Assembly (NCBI GenBank): GCA_902561795.1
Contig: CACERG010000002.1
Span: forward strand, 62,001 to 126,000
Reading direction: 5' to 3'
Origin: an uncultured Bacteroidota bacterium
GTDB lineage: Bacteria; Bacteroidota; Bacteroidia; Flavobacteriales; Flavobacteriaceae
DNA: 64,000 nt
The position numbers and the translations under genes are program-made. The notes beneath the pieces were generated by a model. It was not told the DNA's origin. It saw nothing but the letters and a program-made list of their open reading frames with translations, and made no database searches. This document shows, piece by piece, positions 1 through 8,814 of the stretch (positions are counted from its first letter, which is position 1; every line of letters starts with the position of its first letter).

Positions 1-431
1 TTGAAAGTGATAGGTCTAGACTTGCTAAACTGAAAAATTACAATATTAAATCGATAGTAAAAAATGTTTCAAGTTGGACTAAAGAAAAAGATGGTCTTGG
101 AGTTGATTTAGTAATTGATGCAGCTGGTGTTAGCCATACTCTTAAAATTGCTATGGATAATGTAAGACCAAATGGGCAGATAACTAAGGTTGGCTGGGGT
201 CCACAACCATTGGATTTTTCTTTAGATATCATTGTTCAAAAAAATATTCGCTTGCAAGGAAGTTTTAGTCACAATTGGCCTATTTGGGAAAAAGTTATTC
301 AATTGTTGTCTGAAGGAACTTTAAATGTAAAACCAATTATTGGCGGGGTTTGGACAATCGAAGAATGGGAAAAGGCATTTAGTGAAATGCATTCAGGAAA
401 AATTATAAAAAGTATTTTAAAACCTATTTGA
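1..431 (+). CDS. Zinc-type alcohol dehydrogenase (MDR family), C-terminal part, cut by window start
   Basis: The reading frame is open from the first base of the window, so the gene begins upstream; an internal ATG at 153 is not its start. The visible 142 residues are the second half of the Rossmann domain and the C-terminal tail of a medium-chain dehydrogenase/reductase: a DLVIDAAG strand, then a GQITKVGW segment, the usual order in zinc alcohol or polyol dehydrogenases. Such enzymes oxidise a sugar alcohol or sugar with NAD(P)+. The zinc ligands would lie in the missing N-terminus, so substrate class cannot be read. The stop codon touches the ATG of the following SDR gene, which points to translational coupling and a shared sugar pathway. 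Confidence 0.8.
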   Translation, partial: ESDRSRLAKLKNYNIKSIVKNVSSWTKEKDGLGVDLVIDAAGVSHTLKIAMDNVRPNGQITKVGWGPQPLDFSLDIIVQKNIRLQGSFSHNWPIWEKVIQLLSEGTLNVKPIIGGVWTIEEWEKAFSEMHSGKIIKSILKPI

Positions 432-1223
432 ATGAGGTTAAAAGATAAAGTCATTATAATTACAGGAAGTACAATGGGAATTGGTAAGGCAATAGCAATA
501 AAATTTGTTTCTGAGGGAGCCAAAGTTGTAATTCATGGTTTAGAGAAAGAATTAGCTGAGAATCTTAGAAAGATGCTAGGAAATGAAAATTGTATTTTTC
601 ATATTGAAGACCTTTCAAATAGTGGATGTTCTGATAGATTAGTGTCAATAGCAATAAAAAAATGGAAAAAAATAGACGGGATTGTAAATAATGCTGCTAT
701 GGTAATTAATTCCAATATTGATAATACTGATGAAAAATTCCTAAACGACGTATTAAAAGTAAATACGTTTGCTCCGTTTTTTCTAATTAAGTCTGCTTTA
801 CCATATTTAACAAAATCTAGGGGCTCAGTATTAAACATTGGATCTGTAAATGCATGGAGTGGAGAACCAAATTTATTAGCTTACAGTATTTCAAAGGGAG
901 CTTTAATGACTATGACACGTAATTTAGGTGATAGTCTTAATAGAAAAAATAATGTGAGAGTTAATCAAATTAATCCAGGATGGGTTCTAACTGAAAAGGA
1001 GGTTCAGCGAAAAAAAAATCATGGTCTTAAACATGATTGGTACAAAAACCTGCCAAATATTTATGCTCCCTCAGGTAGAATTCTTTTACCTGAAGAAATT
1101 GCATCATTAGCGACTTATTGGCTTTCAGATGAGAGTGGTCCTGTCAGTGGACAGGTAATTGATCTTGAACAATACCCGATGATTGGAAGAAATATCTCTA
1201 AGGACCCACTAAATTTAACTTAG
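432..1223 (+). CDS. SDR family NAD(P)-dependent oxidoreductase
   Basis: A classical short-chain dehydrogenase of 263 residues, the usual length. The cofactor motif TGSTMGIG is at residues 11-18, NNAA at 86-89, and the catalytic set is Ser138, Tyr151 and Lys155 in YSISK. The C-terminal segment ending in a PVSGQVIDLE-like stretch fits the dinucleotide-binding fold. It probably oxidises a sugar or sugar-acid hydroxyl in the cytoplasm. It directly abuts the preceding alcohol dehydrogenase and is followed 26 bases later by a sugar isomerase/epimerase, then by an SMP-30 lactonase, the set expected for oxidative catabolism of one monosaccharide. The substrate is not visible from the sequence. Confidence 0.9.
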   Translation: MRLKDKVIIITGSTMGIGKAIAIKFVSEGAKVVIHGLEKELAENLRKMLGNENCIFHIEDLSNSGCSDRLVSIAIKKWKKIDGIVNNAAMVINSNIDNTDEKFLNDVLKVNTFAPFFLIKSALPYLTKSRGSVLNIGSVNAWSGEPNLLAYSISKGALMTMTRNLGDSLNRKNNVRVNQINPGWVLTEKEVQRKKNHGLKHDWYKNLPNIYAPSGRILLPEEIASLATYWLSDESGPVSGQVIDLEQYPMIGRNISKDPLNLT

Positions 1224-1249
1224 AAATGTTTTACAGTTAAACTTTTAAT

Positions 1250-2134
1250 ATGCCAAAATTAGCTGTTTTTCCAAAAGCATATATGAAAGCCTTGTGTAAG
1301 GACGGGTCCATGAAAATTTCAGAATGGATTTCACTAGCCTCAAAGCTTGATATTCAGGGATTAGAATGGTATGCAGGCTTTTTAGAAATGAGGGATAAAA
1401 CAAGATGGAAAGATTTCAAAAAAATGGTTGAAGATATTGGAAAAGAAATTCCAATGATGTGCTGTTCTCCAGATTTCACCCACCCTGACCAAAAATTTAG
1501 GGAAAAAGAAATCTTAAAGCAAAAACAATGGATAGATATGACAAATATTCTTGGAGGTAGCTACTGTAGGGTTTTATCTGGACAAAACAGACCTGGATTA
1601 TCTTTGGCGGATGGACTTCATTATGCATCACAATGTATTTCTGACTGTTTATCATATGCTGAAGAAAGAGGAATTACACTTGTTCTAGAGAATCACTATA
1701 AAGATGATTTTTGGAAATATCCAGAATTTGCCCAAAAAAAAGATGTTTTTAAATCTTTAGTAGAAAGTATCAATCATCCAAGTTTTGGTGTAAACTTTGA
1801 TCCAAGTAATGCTTTTTTAGCAGGAGAAGAACCGCTTGATCTTCTCTATTCCATATCTGATAAGGTTGTAACCATGCATGCAAGTGATAGATATCTAAAA
1901 TCGGGCACAATAGATGATTTAAAAAAAATTGATAGTGGTAAAATTGGCTATGCGAATATACTTAGTCATGGTGAGGTTGGTAAAGGGATGAATGATTATG
2001 ATCTTATTTTTAAAGAACTTAAAAGAGTAGGATTTGATAATTGGATAAGCATAGAGGATGGGGTAGATGGTTTTGATCAGCTTGAACGTAGTGTAAAGTT
2101 TGTTAATGAGAAAATTAGTGAATATTGGACTTAG
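1250..2134 (+). CDS. Sugar phosphate isomerase/epimerase family protein (TIM barrel)
   Basis: 294 residues of the AP-endonuclease-2-like TIM-barrel family that includes xylose-isomerase-like and hydroxypyruvate-isomerase-like enzymes. Metal-ligand-type segments occur in the expected order: VLENHYKDD (Glu), GVNFDPSNAF (Asp), TMHASDR (His/Asp) and a final SIEDG (Glu). These enzymes isomerise or epimerise keto-sugars or dehydrate inositol-type compounds using a divalent metal. Its place between an SDR dehydrogenase and an SMP-30 lactonase on one strand with short gaps argues for a role in the same sugar pathway. No signal peptide is present, so the protein should be cytoplasmic. The exact reaction cannot be assigned. 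Confidence 0.85.
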   Translation: MPKLAVFPKAYMKALCKDGSMKISEWISLASKLDIQGLEWYAGFLEMRDKTRWKDFKKMVEDIGKEIPMMCCSPDFTHPDQKFREKEILKQKQWIDMTNILGGSYCRVLSGQNRPGLSLADGLHYASQCISDCLSYAEERGITLVLENHYKDDFWKYPEFAQKKDVFKSLVESINHPSFGVNFDPSNAFLAGEEPLDLLYSISDKVVTMHASDRYLKSGTIDDLKKIDSGKIGYANILSHGEVGKGMNDYDLIFKELKRVGFDNWISIEDGVDGFDQLERSVKFVNEKISEYWT

Positions 2135-2173
2135 AGTAATATAAACTCTATACAGATATAAATTTTTATAAGT

Positions 2174-3049
2174 ATGAGATATGAAGTGATTTCAAAATAT
2201 CACTGTAGTCTTGGAGAAAGTCCTTACTGGCATCAAAGCAGCAAAAGTTTTTTTTGGGTTGATATAAATAAAGGGATTCTTTATAGCTACAAAATATCTT
2301 CTAAAAAAATAAGACGATATCAATTCAACCACAAATTATCTTTAGTGACAGAAGCTCACGATGGTAAACTTATTTTAGCACTAGATTTAAGAATTGCAAG
2401 TTTTGATCTATTTTCTGAAAAAATTGAGTGGATTACAGAATTAAAAAATGAAAAATTAGTGGATAGATTTAATGATGGTAAATGTGATTTAAATGGGAAT
2501 TTATGGATAGGAACTATTAACAATGAGTTAAAATCTAGGGCAGGATCACTTTATTGTATTTCAAGTGATCTCAAATTTAAAAAGAAATTAACTAACATTA
2601 GTGTATCAAATGGTATAGCATGGACAAGTAATTATAGAAAAATGTACTTCATAGATAGTCCAACTCAGGAAATTAAAGCTTATAATTTTAATCAAAAAAA
2701 GAATCAAATTGAGTTTCAAAAAGTTGTGATCAAAGTACCTTTCGAATTAGGAACTCCTGATGGAATGTCAATAGATAAGAATGGAAATCTTTGGATTGCA
2801 CATTACGGTGGGTATGGAATATACTGCTGGAGTCCAAAAACTGGTGAGATAATCGATAGAATTAAACTCCCAGCAAGAGATACAACCTCATGTTGTTTTG
2901 GTGGTGAAAATCTTAATTATTTGTTGGTTACTTCTGCAACACAAAGTTTGTCAAAAATGAATTTAATTGAATCTCCCCATAGTGGACATACTTTCCTAAT
3001 AAAGCTTGACGTAGAGGGAAAATTACCGAATAAATTCGTTTATATTTAG
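2174..3049 (+). CDS. SMP-30/gluconolactonase/LRE family protein (cytoplasmic)
   Basis: A six-bladed beta-propeller of the SMP-30 (regucalcin) family, 291 residues, the family's usual length. The start motif LGESPYWH supplies Glu15, and Asn100, Asn146 and Asp196 (in TPDGMSID) fall where the divalent-metal ligands and substrate-contact residue lie in regucalcin-type lactonases. Members open sugar lactones to aldonic acids. There is no signal peptide, unlike the second SMP-30 gene at 22519-23505. Position downstream of two dehydrogenases and an isomerase suggests it hydrolyses the lactone made by one of them; that is inference from context. It is followed only 24 bases later by the PhoPQ-related hydrolase. 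Confidence 0.88.
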   Translation: MRYEVISKYHCSLGESPYWHQSSKSFFWVDINKGILYSYKISSKKIRRYQFNHKLSLVTEAHDGKLILALDLRIASFDLFSEKIEWITELKNEKLVDRFNDGKCDLNGNLWIGTINNELKSRAGSLYCISSDLKFKKKLTNISVSNGIAWTSNYRKMYFIDSPTQEIKAYNFNQKKNQIEFQKVVIKVPFELGTPDGMSIDKNGNLWIAHYGGYGIYCWSPKTGEIIDRIKLPARDTTSCCFGGENLNYLLVTSATQSLSKMNLIESPHSGHTFLIKLDVEGKLPNKFVYI

Positions 3050-3073
3050 TACAAAGTTTATTTGAAATCATTT

Positions 3074-4498
3074 ATGTCTATTAATTCCTTGTACACAAAA
3101 AAAATATCTGACACTTTTTTTGTTTTATTTATCTATTTGACTTCATTATGTTACTCTCAGGAAAAATCTGCATTCAATTCTGATGAAATAAATAGCCTTA
3201 TTTCATACGTACAAAACAAAGATAATTTTAATTATACTCTTGTAGACAGTGTCTTATATGATGGTGCTACCTTGTATAGAATAAAAATGAACTCAGGTAA
3301 GTGGTTAAATAAAAATATAGTTAATGAAACTGATTGGTGGCATTGGGTTGATATTGTAATTCCTGACACAATTACAACCTCAACATCACTACTTTTTATA
3401 GGCTTGGGTACAAAATATGATAATCAAATATTTTTGGATAGTTTAAGCATCAATAAAGCTATAAAAACAAATTCAGTAGTTAGCTATGTGAGTAATATCC
3501 CATATCAACCTTTAGTTTTTAATACTTCTGATAATATCAATCGCTATGAAGACAATTTGATTGCTTATGGATGGAATCAATTTTTAAAAGGTGGAGCAAA
3601 AAAAGAGGATAAAGAATGGTTGGCACGTTTTCCAATGACAAGAGCGGTTGTTAGAGCCATGGATGTAATTGAGGAATACACTTTAAAGTTTAAAAAGCCG
3701 GTAAAAGAATTTTTTATAACAGGAGCTTCAAAAAGAGGCTGGACAACTTGGACTACTGCTGCTGTTGATAAAAGAGTTATCGGAATTGCACCAATAGTTA
3801 TCGATATGCTTAAAATAGTACCCTCTTTTGAACATCATTATAGAGTTTATGGAGATTGGTCGCCTGCTGTTGAAGATTATGTTGAGTTCAACATTATGGA
3901 CTGGATGTTTACGGATGAGTTCAAGACACTTTTAAATTACATTGAGCCTTACCAATTTAGACACTTATTCACAATGCCAAAATTGGTTATTAATGGGACA
4001 ATTGACGAATTCTTTGTTACAGACTCATGGAAATTTTACTGGAATGAGATACCAGAAAAAAAATATCTTCAGTATGTTCCAAATGGCAATCATGAATTAG
4101 ATGGAACTTATCAGACACAAAATGTTTTTTCATTTTACAATTACATAATAAATAAAAAAGATTTTCCACGAATTTTATGGAAAATTGAAAATGACATTTT
4201 TAATGTGGATGTTGAAAAAGGTATTCCTTATGAAATAAATTTATGGAAGACAAATAATCCGAAGTCAAGAGACTTTAGGATTTGGGAAGTTGGGAAATCA
4301 TGGGTTAAAACAAAAATAAGCCGAAATAAAAGTGGATCTTACAGCATAAAGGCACCTTTTGAGAAGGAGGGTTTTACCGCTTCTCTTGTTGAAATAGTTT
4401 TTTATCCTGAAACTGATAAACAATTGATCTTCACAACGGGAACACTTATTTTACCTGAGAAGTATTTACATTCACCATTTAAACCAAGTCTTGATTGA
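3074..4498 (+). CDS. PhoPQ-activated pathogenicity-related (PqaA-type) alpha/beta-hydrolase, exported
   Basis: 474 residues from the ATG at 3074; a TTG at 3062 would add four residues, but the ATG gives a compact signal peptide (hydrophobic stretch about residues 13-26, cleavage near CYSQ). The body matches the PhoPQ-related family: a TGASKRGWTTW nucleophile elbow places the probable catalytic Ser at 219, with Asp311 in NGTIDEFF and His340 in NGNHELDG completing a hydrolase triad. The family is named from Salmonella but its activity is poorly known. Here it ends a sugar-catabolic run and faces a GH3 glycosidase, so an esterase acting on decorated saccharides is a reasonable inference, not shown. 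It should act in the periplasm or outside. Confidence 0.85.
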   Translation: MSINSLYTKKISDTFFVLFIYLTSLCYSQEKSAFNSDEINSLISYVQNKDNFNYTLVDSVLYDGATLYRIKMNSGKWLNKNIVNETDWWHWVDIVIPDTITTSTSLLFIGLGTKYDNQIFLDSLSINKAIKTNSVVSYVSNIPYQPLVFNTSDNINRYEDNLIAYGWNQFLKGGAKKEDKEWLARFPMTRAVVRAMDVIEEYTLKFKKPVKEFFITGASKRGWTTWTTAAVDKRVIGIAPIVIDMLKIVPSFEHHYRVYGDWSPAVEDYVEFNIMDWMFTDEFKTLLNYIEPYQFRHLFTMPKLVINGTIDEFFVTDSWKFYWNEIPEKKYLQYVPNGNHELDGTYQTQNVFSFYNYIINKKDFPRILWKIENDIFNVDVEKGIPYEINLWKTNNPKSRDFRIWEVGKSWVKTKISRNKSGSYSIKAPFEKEGFTASLVEIVFYPETDKQLIFTTGTLILPEKYLHSPFKPSLD

Positions 4499-4521
4499 CT
4501 AAGTTATTAATATACAGTAGT

Positions 4522-6939
4522 TTACTTTAATTTTAAATTTTTTAAATGAAGTCGTATGTCAGAAGAGGAAGATCCAGCAAATATTTCATAATTACCTTTT
4601 TCAATTACCCATTCATTTTTTTCATCATCCCAATATGAAAGGTCTGAGATTGGTATACTAAATTCAACCTTTGTGTTTTCTCCACTTTTTAAAAGTTTTG
4701 TTTTAGAGAAATCTTTAAGTTCCTTTATTGGTCTATCAATAGAGCTGTTTGATTTCGAAAAATATATTTGAACAACTTCTTTACCTGAAATATTACCCGA
4801 GTTTTTTATGTCAAGTGATATATTGATTGTATCGTTTACATTTTTTACAACAATATTGGAGTAATCGAAATTTGTATATGATAGTCCATGACCAAAAGGA
4901 TAAGATGTATTAATACCTTCCTTTTCAAAATGTCTGTAGCCAACATATAAGCCTTCTTCATAAATTGTGAAATCTTTATTTTTTGTTTGCTCTGATAGAG
5001 GTTTCTCCTTTTTATCAAACATAAGTGTCATGTCAGATGAAGCACCATCAGTTGGAAAGTTTTTTGTAGAACGATGATCATTTAGTGCTATAGGAAATGT
5101 CATAGGAAGTTTACCACTAGGGTTTACTTTTCCATTAAGAATGTCAACAATAGAATTTCCAGATTCCTGGCCTGCTTGCCATGCGAGTAAAATTGCATCT
5201 GGTAAATCTTTCCAGCTATGAGTTTCTATGACACCACCAATATTTAGAACTACAACGACTTTTTTATTTTTAGAATGGAATACTTTACATGTTTTTTCTA
5301 TTAATTCTTTCTCTTTTTTGCTTAATAAAAAATCATTTTTTTCAACTCTATCCTTCCCTTCGCCACTATTTCTTCCTATTGTCAATACAGCTAAATCTGA
5401 ATTTTTTGCCATGGTATTTAAATCATTATCTGTGTAATTTATTTGTGATAGTAATTTTGGGTCCATCATTAACATCAAATTTTCAATAATTCCTTCCGGT
5501 TTTTTCACAGGATTTTTTTTAAAATAATCTTCATATAAATCTGTAGATATTTTATTTAGTTTAAAATTTGATTTTATTAGTGCTTCATCAAGATTGACAG
5601 TATAGGCCTCGTCAACATCACCTGAACCAATTCCTCCTGATATAATATTAAATGAGGTTACTCCCATTAGTGAAATAACATGATTTTCATTTAATGGTAG
5701 TATCCCATCATTTTTCAATAAAATCATTCCCTCAGAGGCTTTTTCTCTAACAATTTCTGCATGATATTTTAAATCTGGAGAATTATTATTTTTGATATTA
5801 TTCATTTTATTTGACCTAAGAATCAATTTTAATATCCTTCCAACAGCTATGTTAAGGTCATTGTCACTTAATTTTTGGTTTTCAAGTCCCTTTTCGAGAT
5901 CCTCTAATACTTTACTTGTTCCGGGTTCGATAAGATCATTTCCTGCCTTAATCGACTCCACAGTATCACCACCCCCAAACCAATCTGTCATTACAGTTCC
6001 TTTAAAACCCCATTCTTCCCTTAAAACACTTGTCAAAAGTCTTTTGTTTACCGTTAAATATTTACCATTCAATTTGTTATAAGATGACATAATAGCCCAG
6101 GGTTGGGATTTTTTAACCATTATTTCAAATCCTTTTAAATAAATTTCCCTGAGGGTTCTTTCATCTACTAGAGCATTGTTTTTCATTCGGTCAGTTTCTT
6201 GATTATTCACAACAAAATGTTTAGGGCAAGCCCCCACATTATTTTTCTGAATTCCGTTAACAATACTGGCAGCAATATTGCCTGATAAAACTGGGTCCTC
6301 TGAAAAGTATTCAAAATTCCTTCCACAAAGTGGGTTTCTATGTAAATTCATTCCAGGAGCAAGAATTATGTCAACACCATAACTTTTTGCCTCGCTACCC
6401 ATTGCTTTTCCAATTTCAAAAGCTAAATTTTTATCCCAAGTTGATGCAATCAAAGAGCCCACGGGAAATGCAGTACTGTATAATTTTTTATCAGAATTTT
6501 CTCTTTCCGATGAAATTCTCAAGCCCGCTGGACCGTCAGCTAAGTAAAGTTTACTAAGACCTAACCTTTTGTTACCAAAAATTTCACCTGCAGCACCTGG
6601 AACACCATTTGAGTTAAAACCTAGCATCGAACCTATCCCTGTTCCTTTTAAAATAGAAATTTTTTCTTCATTTGTCATTTTGTTTAGTAAATCAGAAACC
6701 CTTTCTTCTAAACTTTTTGAATTATCCTCATATGTATCAAGAAGATTATTATTGTTATAATCATTAAAAGTTAAATTCTTATCGTTTGTAATACTTTTTA
6801 CTTTTATTTCTTCATAATTATTTTTATCAAAATCAAAAAGGAAAGATTTTATATAAAGATATCCACCAAGACCTAAAGCAGATATTATTACAATTACACC
6901 AGTTAATGTAATTAGAAGAATTTTAATAATTTTTTTCAT
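4522..6939 (-). CDS. Glycoside hydrolase family 3 protein, membrane-anchored
   Basis: 805 residues. A single hydrophobic helix at about 5-30, with little cleavage signal, probably anchors it. A Ca-binding-like DYNNNNLLDTYED stretch lies at 60-72. The GH3 N-domain follows with GRNFEYFSEDP at 206-216, KHF at 240-242 and the nucleophile Asp319 in VMTDW. The GH3 C-domain and a terminal fibronectin-III-like domain (SYPFGHGLSYTNF, then a beta-sandwich) complete a beta-glucosidase/xylosidase architecture. It would release terminal sugars from oligosaccharides in the envelope. It is convergent with the sugar-catabolic run and divergent from the ABC operon. Sugar specificity cannot be read from the sequence. 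Confidence 0.92.
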   Translation of the reverse strand: MKKIIKILLITLTGVIVIISALGLGGYLYIKSFLFDFDKNNYEEIKVKSITNDKNLTFNDYNNNNLLDTYEDNSKSLEERVSDLLNKMTNEEKISILKGTGIGSMLGFNSNGVPGAAGEIFGNKRLGLSKLYLADGPAGLRISSERENSDKKLYSTAFPVGSLIASTWDKNLAFEIGKAMGSEAKSYGVDIILAPGMNLHRNPLCGRNFEYFSEDPVLSGNIAASIVNGIQKNNVGACPKHFVVNNQETDRMKNNALVDERTLREIYLKGFEIMVKKSQPWAIMSSYNKLNGKYLTVNKRLLTSVLREEWGFKGTVMTDWFGGGDTVESIKAGNDLIEPGTSKVLEDLEKGLENQKLSDNDLNIAVGRILKLILRSNKMNNIKNNNSPDLKYHAEIVREKASEGMILLKNDGILPLNENHVISLMGVTSFNIISGGIGSGDVDEAYTVNLDEALIKSNFKLNKISTDLYEDYFKKNPVKKPEGIIENLMLMMDPKLLSQINYTDNDLNTMAKNSDLAVLTIGRNSGEGKDRVEKNDFLLSKKEKELIEKTCKVFHSKNKKVVVVLNIGGVIETHSWKDLPDAILLAWQAGQESGNSIVDILNGKVNPSGKLPMTFPIALNDHRSTKNFPTDGASSDMTLMFDKKEKPLSEQTKNKDFTIYEEGLYVGYRHFEKEGINTSYPFGHGLSYTNFDYSNIVVKNVNDTINISLDIKNSGNISGKEVVQIYFSKSNSSIDRPIKELKDFSKTKLLKSGENTKVEFSIPISDLSYWDDEKNEWVIEKGNYEIFAGSSSSDIRLHLKNLKLK

Positions 6940-6989
6940 TTGTTATGCAATGTTCTATATTGTTTGCAAAATATAAATAATAGTTAATT

Positions 6990-8120
6990 TTGAACAAGTA
7001 CATTCTATTTAATATATTTTTATCCGTATGGATAAATTTTTTGAATGCACAATCAAATTATGAGTTTGACGGACAGGTCTTAGGACAAACGAATATTGGA
7101 TTTGGTAAAGAAGGCACAAAATTTTTAGGGACAAGATATATCCCTGAATTTACATTTGACAAACAAATTGATAGTCTTAGTTCATTTGCTATTGAAACAT
7201 CATTTAATTTAAGTCTGTCAAAAACAAATATACCAGGCTATTCTTCAAATGCAAATTCTAATCTTTCTCCTTACAGAATCTGGTTAAGATATCTGAAAAA
7301 AAACTGGGAGTTAAGACTAGGTTTACAAAAAATTGATTTTGGTTCAGCACAACTTCTTCGTCCAATTCAGTGGTTTAATCAAATTGACCCAAGAGATCCG
7401 CTAGGTTTGACCAATGGAGTTTATGGTTTATTGATAAGACGTTATTTCAAAAATAATTCTAATTTATGGTTGTGGGGTCTTTATGGAAATGAGAAACAGA
7501 GAGGCTTAGACGCTTTGACAACTTTAAATGATTCACCTGAATTTGGTGGAAGATTTCAAACTTTTATTCCAAAAGGTGAAGCTGCACTATCATATCATTA
7601 CCGAGAGGCTGGAGCTAATAACATTCCATTTTTTGAAAATTATTCAAGTCCTGAACACAGAATAGGCTTTGATTCGAAAATCGATATTGGATTTGGAATG
7701 TGGACAGAATTAACCTATGTACATAGAACAAAAAATATAGGTATACTAACTAATCAATTATTGTTAAATTTTGGAGTAGATTACACCTTTAGAATTGGAA
7801 ATGGTTTAACAGTATCTAAAGAATATTTATTTTCAGATTCTATAGATAGTATGACCAATGAATCGTTAAGAAGAGGATTTAGTGCGTTGAATTTCAATTA
7901 CCCTTTAGGCCTTTCATCATCGTTAAGTGGTCTTATCTATCAACAATGGAATAACAATACTCAAACCTTAATGTTAAATTACCAACAACAGTTTAATAGT
8001 TTATCAGGATATATTATCTTGTATTATAATCCGAAAACCGTTGAAGGCATTCAACAAAATGATATCTTCCAAAGTTTTTCTGGGCCTGGGATACAATTAT
8101 TAATAGTTTTTAATCATTAG
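6990..8120 (+). CDS. Putative outer-membrane beta-barrel protein of the ABC/LolA-like operon
   Basis: 376 residues starting at a TTG; no in-frame ATG lies nearby, and the TTG gives a clean signal peptide (hydrophobic to about residue 20, cleavage after LNAQ). The rest alternates polar and aromatic residues in strand-like stretches, has the segment LRLGLQKIDFGSAQLLRP followed by a WFNQIDPRDP motif, and ends near an aromatic terminal strand, all typical of an outer-membrane barrel. It faintly resembles the DUF1302-type porin-like proteins. It is the first gene of a five-gene operon whose other members are an ABC ATPase, two FtsX-type permeases and a LolA-like carrier, so it may be the outer-membrane receptor or exit channel. 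No specific family is claimed. Confidence 0.7.
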   Translation: MNKYILFNIFLSVWINFLNAQSNYEFDGQVLGQTNIGFGKEGTKFLGTRYIPEFTFDKQIDSLSSFAIETSFNLSLSKTNIPGYSSNANSNLSPYRIWLRYLKKNWELRLGLQKIDFGSAQLLRPIQWFNQIDPRDPLGLTNGVYGLLIRRYFKNNSNLWLWGLYGNEKQRGLDALTTLNDSPEFGGRFQTFIPKGEAALSYHYREAGANNIPFFENYSSPEHRIGFDSKIDIGFGMWTELTYVHRTKNIGILTNQLLLNFGVDYTFRIGNGLTVSKEYLFSDSIDSMTNESLRRGFSALNFNYPLGLSSSLSGLIYQQWNNNTQTLMLNYQQQFNSLSGYIILYYNPKTVEGIQQNDIFQSFSGPGIQLLIVFNH

Positions 8121-8121
8121 A

Positions 8122-8814
8122 ATGCGCAAACCAATTATACAACTAAAAAATACCTCAAAGAGTTATCCCATTGCAGGAAAAGAATTTATGGCTCTTAAAA
8201 AATTAGACTTATCAATACAAGAAGCTGAATTTACTGGAATTGTTGGTCCAAGTGGATCAGGTAAAACAACTCTATTAAACATTATAGGTTCGCTTGACAA
8301 ACCTTCAACCGGTGATGCTACTGTTTTAGGAAAAGAAATTAAATCTTTGAGTCATAAAGAAGCTGCTAGCCTTAGAAATTTTAATATTGGTTTTATTTTT
8401 CAGGTATTTAATTTATTACCAGTTTATACAGTTTTCGAAAATGTAGAATTCGCACTTCTGCTTCAAAAAAAATCTGCGCTTGAAAGAAAAAAAGCTGTCA
8501 TGAAAGCTTTAGAGTGGGTTGGACTTGAAGATCAAGCAGATAAAAGGCCAGACAAACTTTCTGGAGGAGAAAGTCAAAGAGTTGCAATAGCAAGGGCTAT
8601 GGTTAAAACTCCTAAAATTGTTCTTGCGGATGAGCCCACAGCAAATCTTGACTCAGAGAATGCACATGGAATTTTAAAAACAATGAAAAAATTAAATAAA
8701 GATTTGGGCACTACTTTTCTTTTTTCTACTCATGACGAAAAGGTAATGGGTTATTTAGATAGAATCATTCATTTAAGGGATGGCAGAATCGAAAAAGATA
8801 AAAAAGTGAAATAA
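8122..8814 (+). CDS. ABC transporter ATP-binding protein (MacB/LolD type)
   Basis: 230 residues, a full-length ABC ATPase. Walker A GPSGSGKTT is at 42-50, the Q-loop Gln at 95, the signature LSGGES at 147-152, Walker B VLADE at 168-172 and the switch His205 in STHDE. The sequence sits in the MacB/LolD/FtsE group, which powers extraction or mechanotransmission rather than conventional substrate passage. It starts one base after the barrel gene ends and its TAA overlaps the ATG of the first permease by one base, so the transporter subunits are translationally coupled. It should form the cytoplasmic motor for the two following FtsX-type permeases. Confidence 0.93.
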   Translation: MRKPIIQLKNTSKSYPIAGKEFMALKKLDLSIQEAEFTGIVGPSGSGKTTLLNIIGSLDKPSTGDATVLGKEIKSLSHKEAASLRNFNIGFIFQVFNLLPVYTVFENVEFALLLQKKSALERKKAVMKALEWVGLEDQADKRPDKLSGGESQRVAIARAMVKTPKIVLADEPTANLDSENAHGILKTMKKLNKDLGTTFLFSTHDEKVMGYLDRIIHLRDGRIEKDKKVK

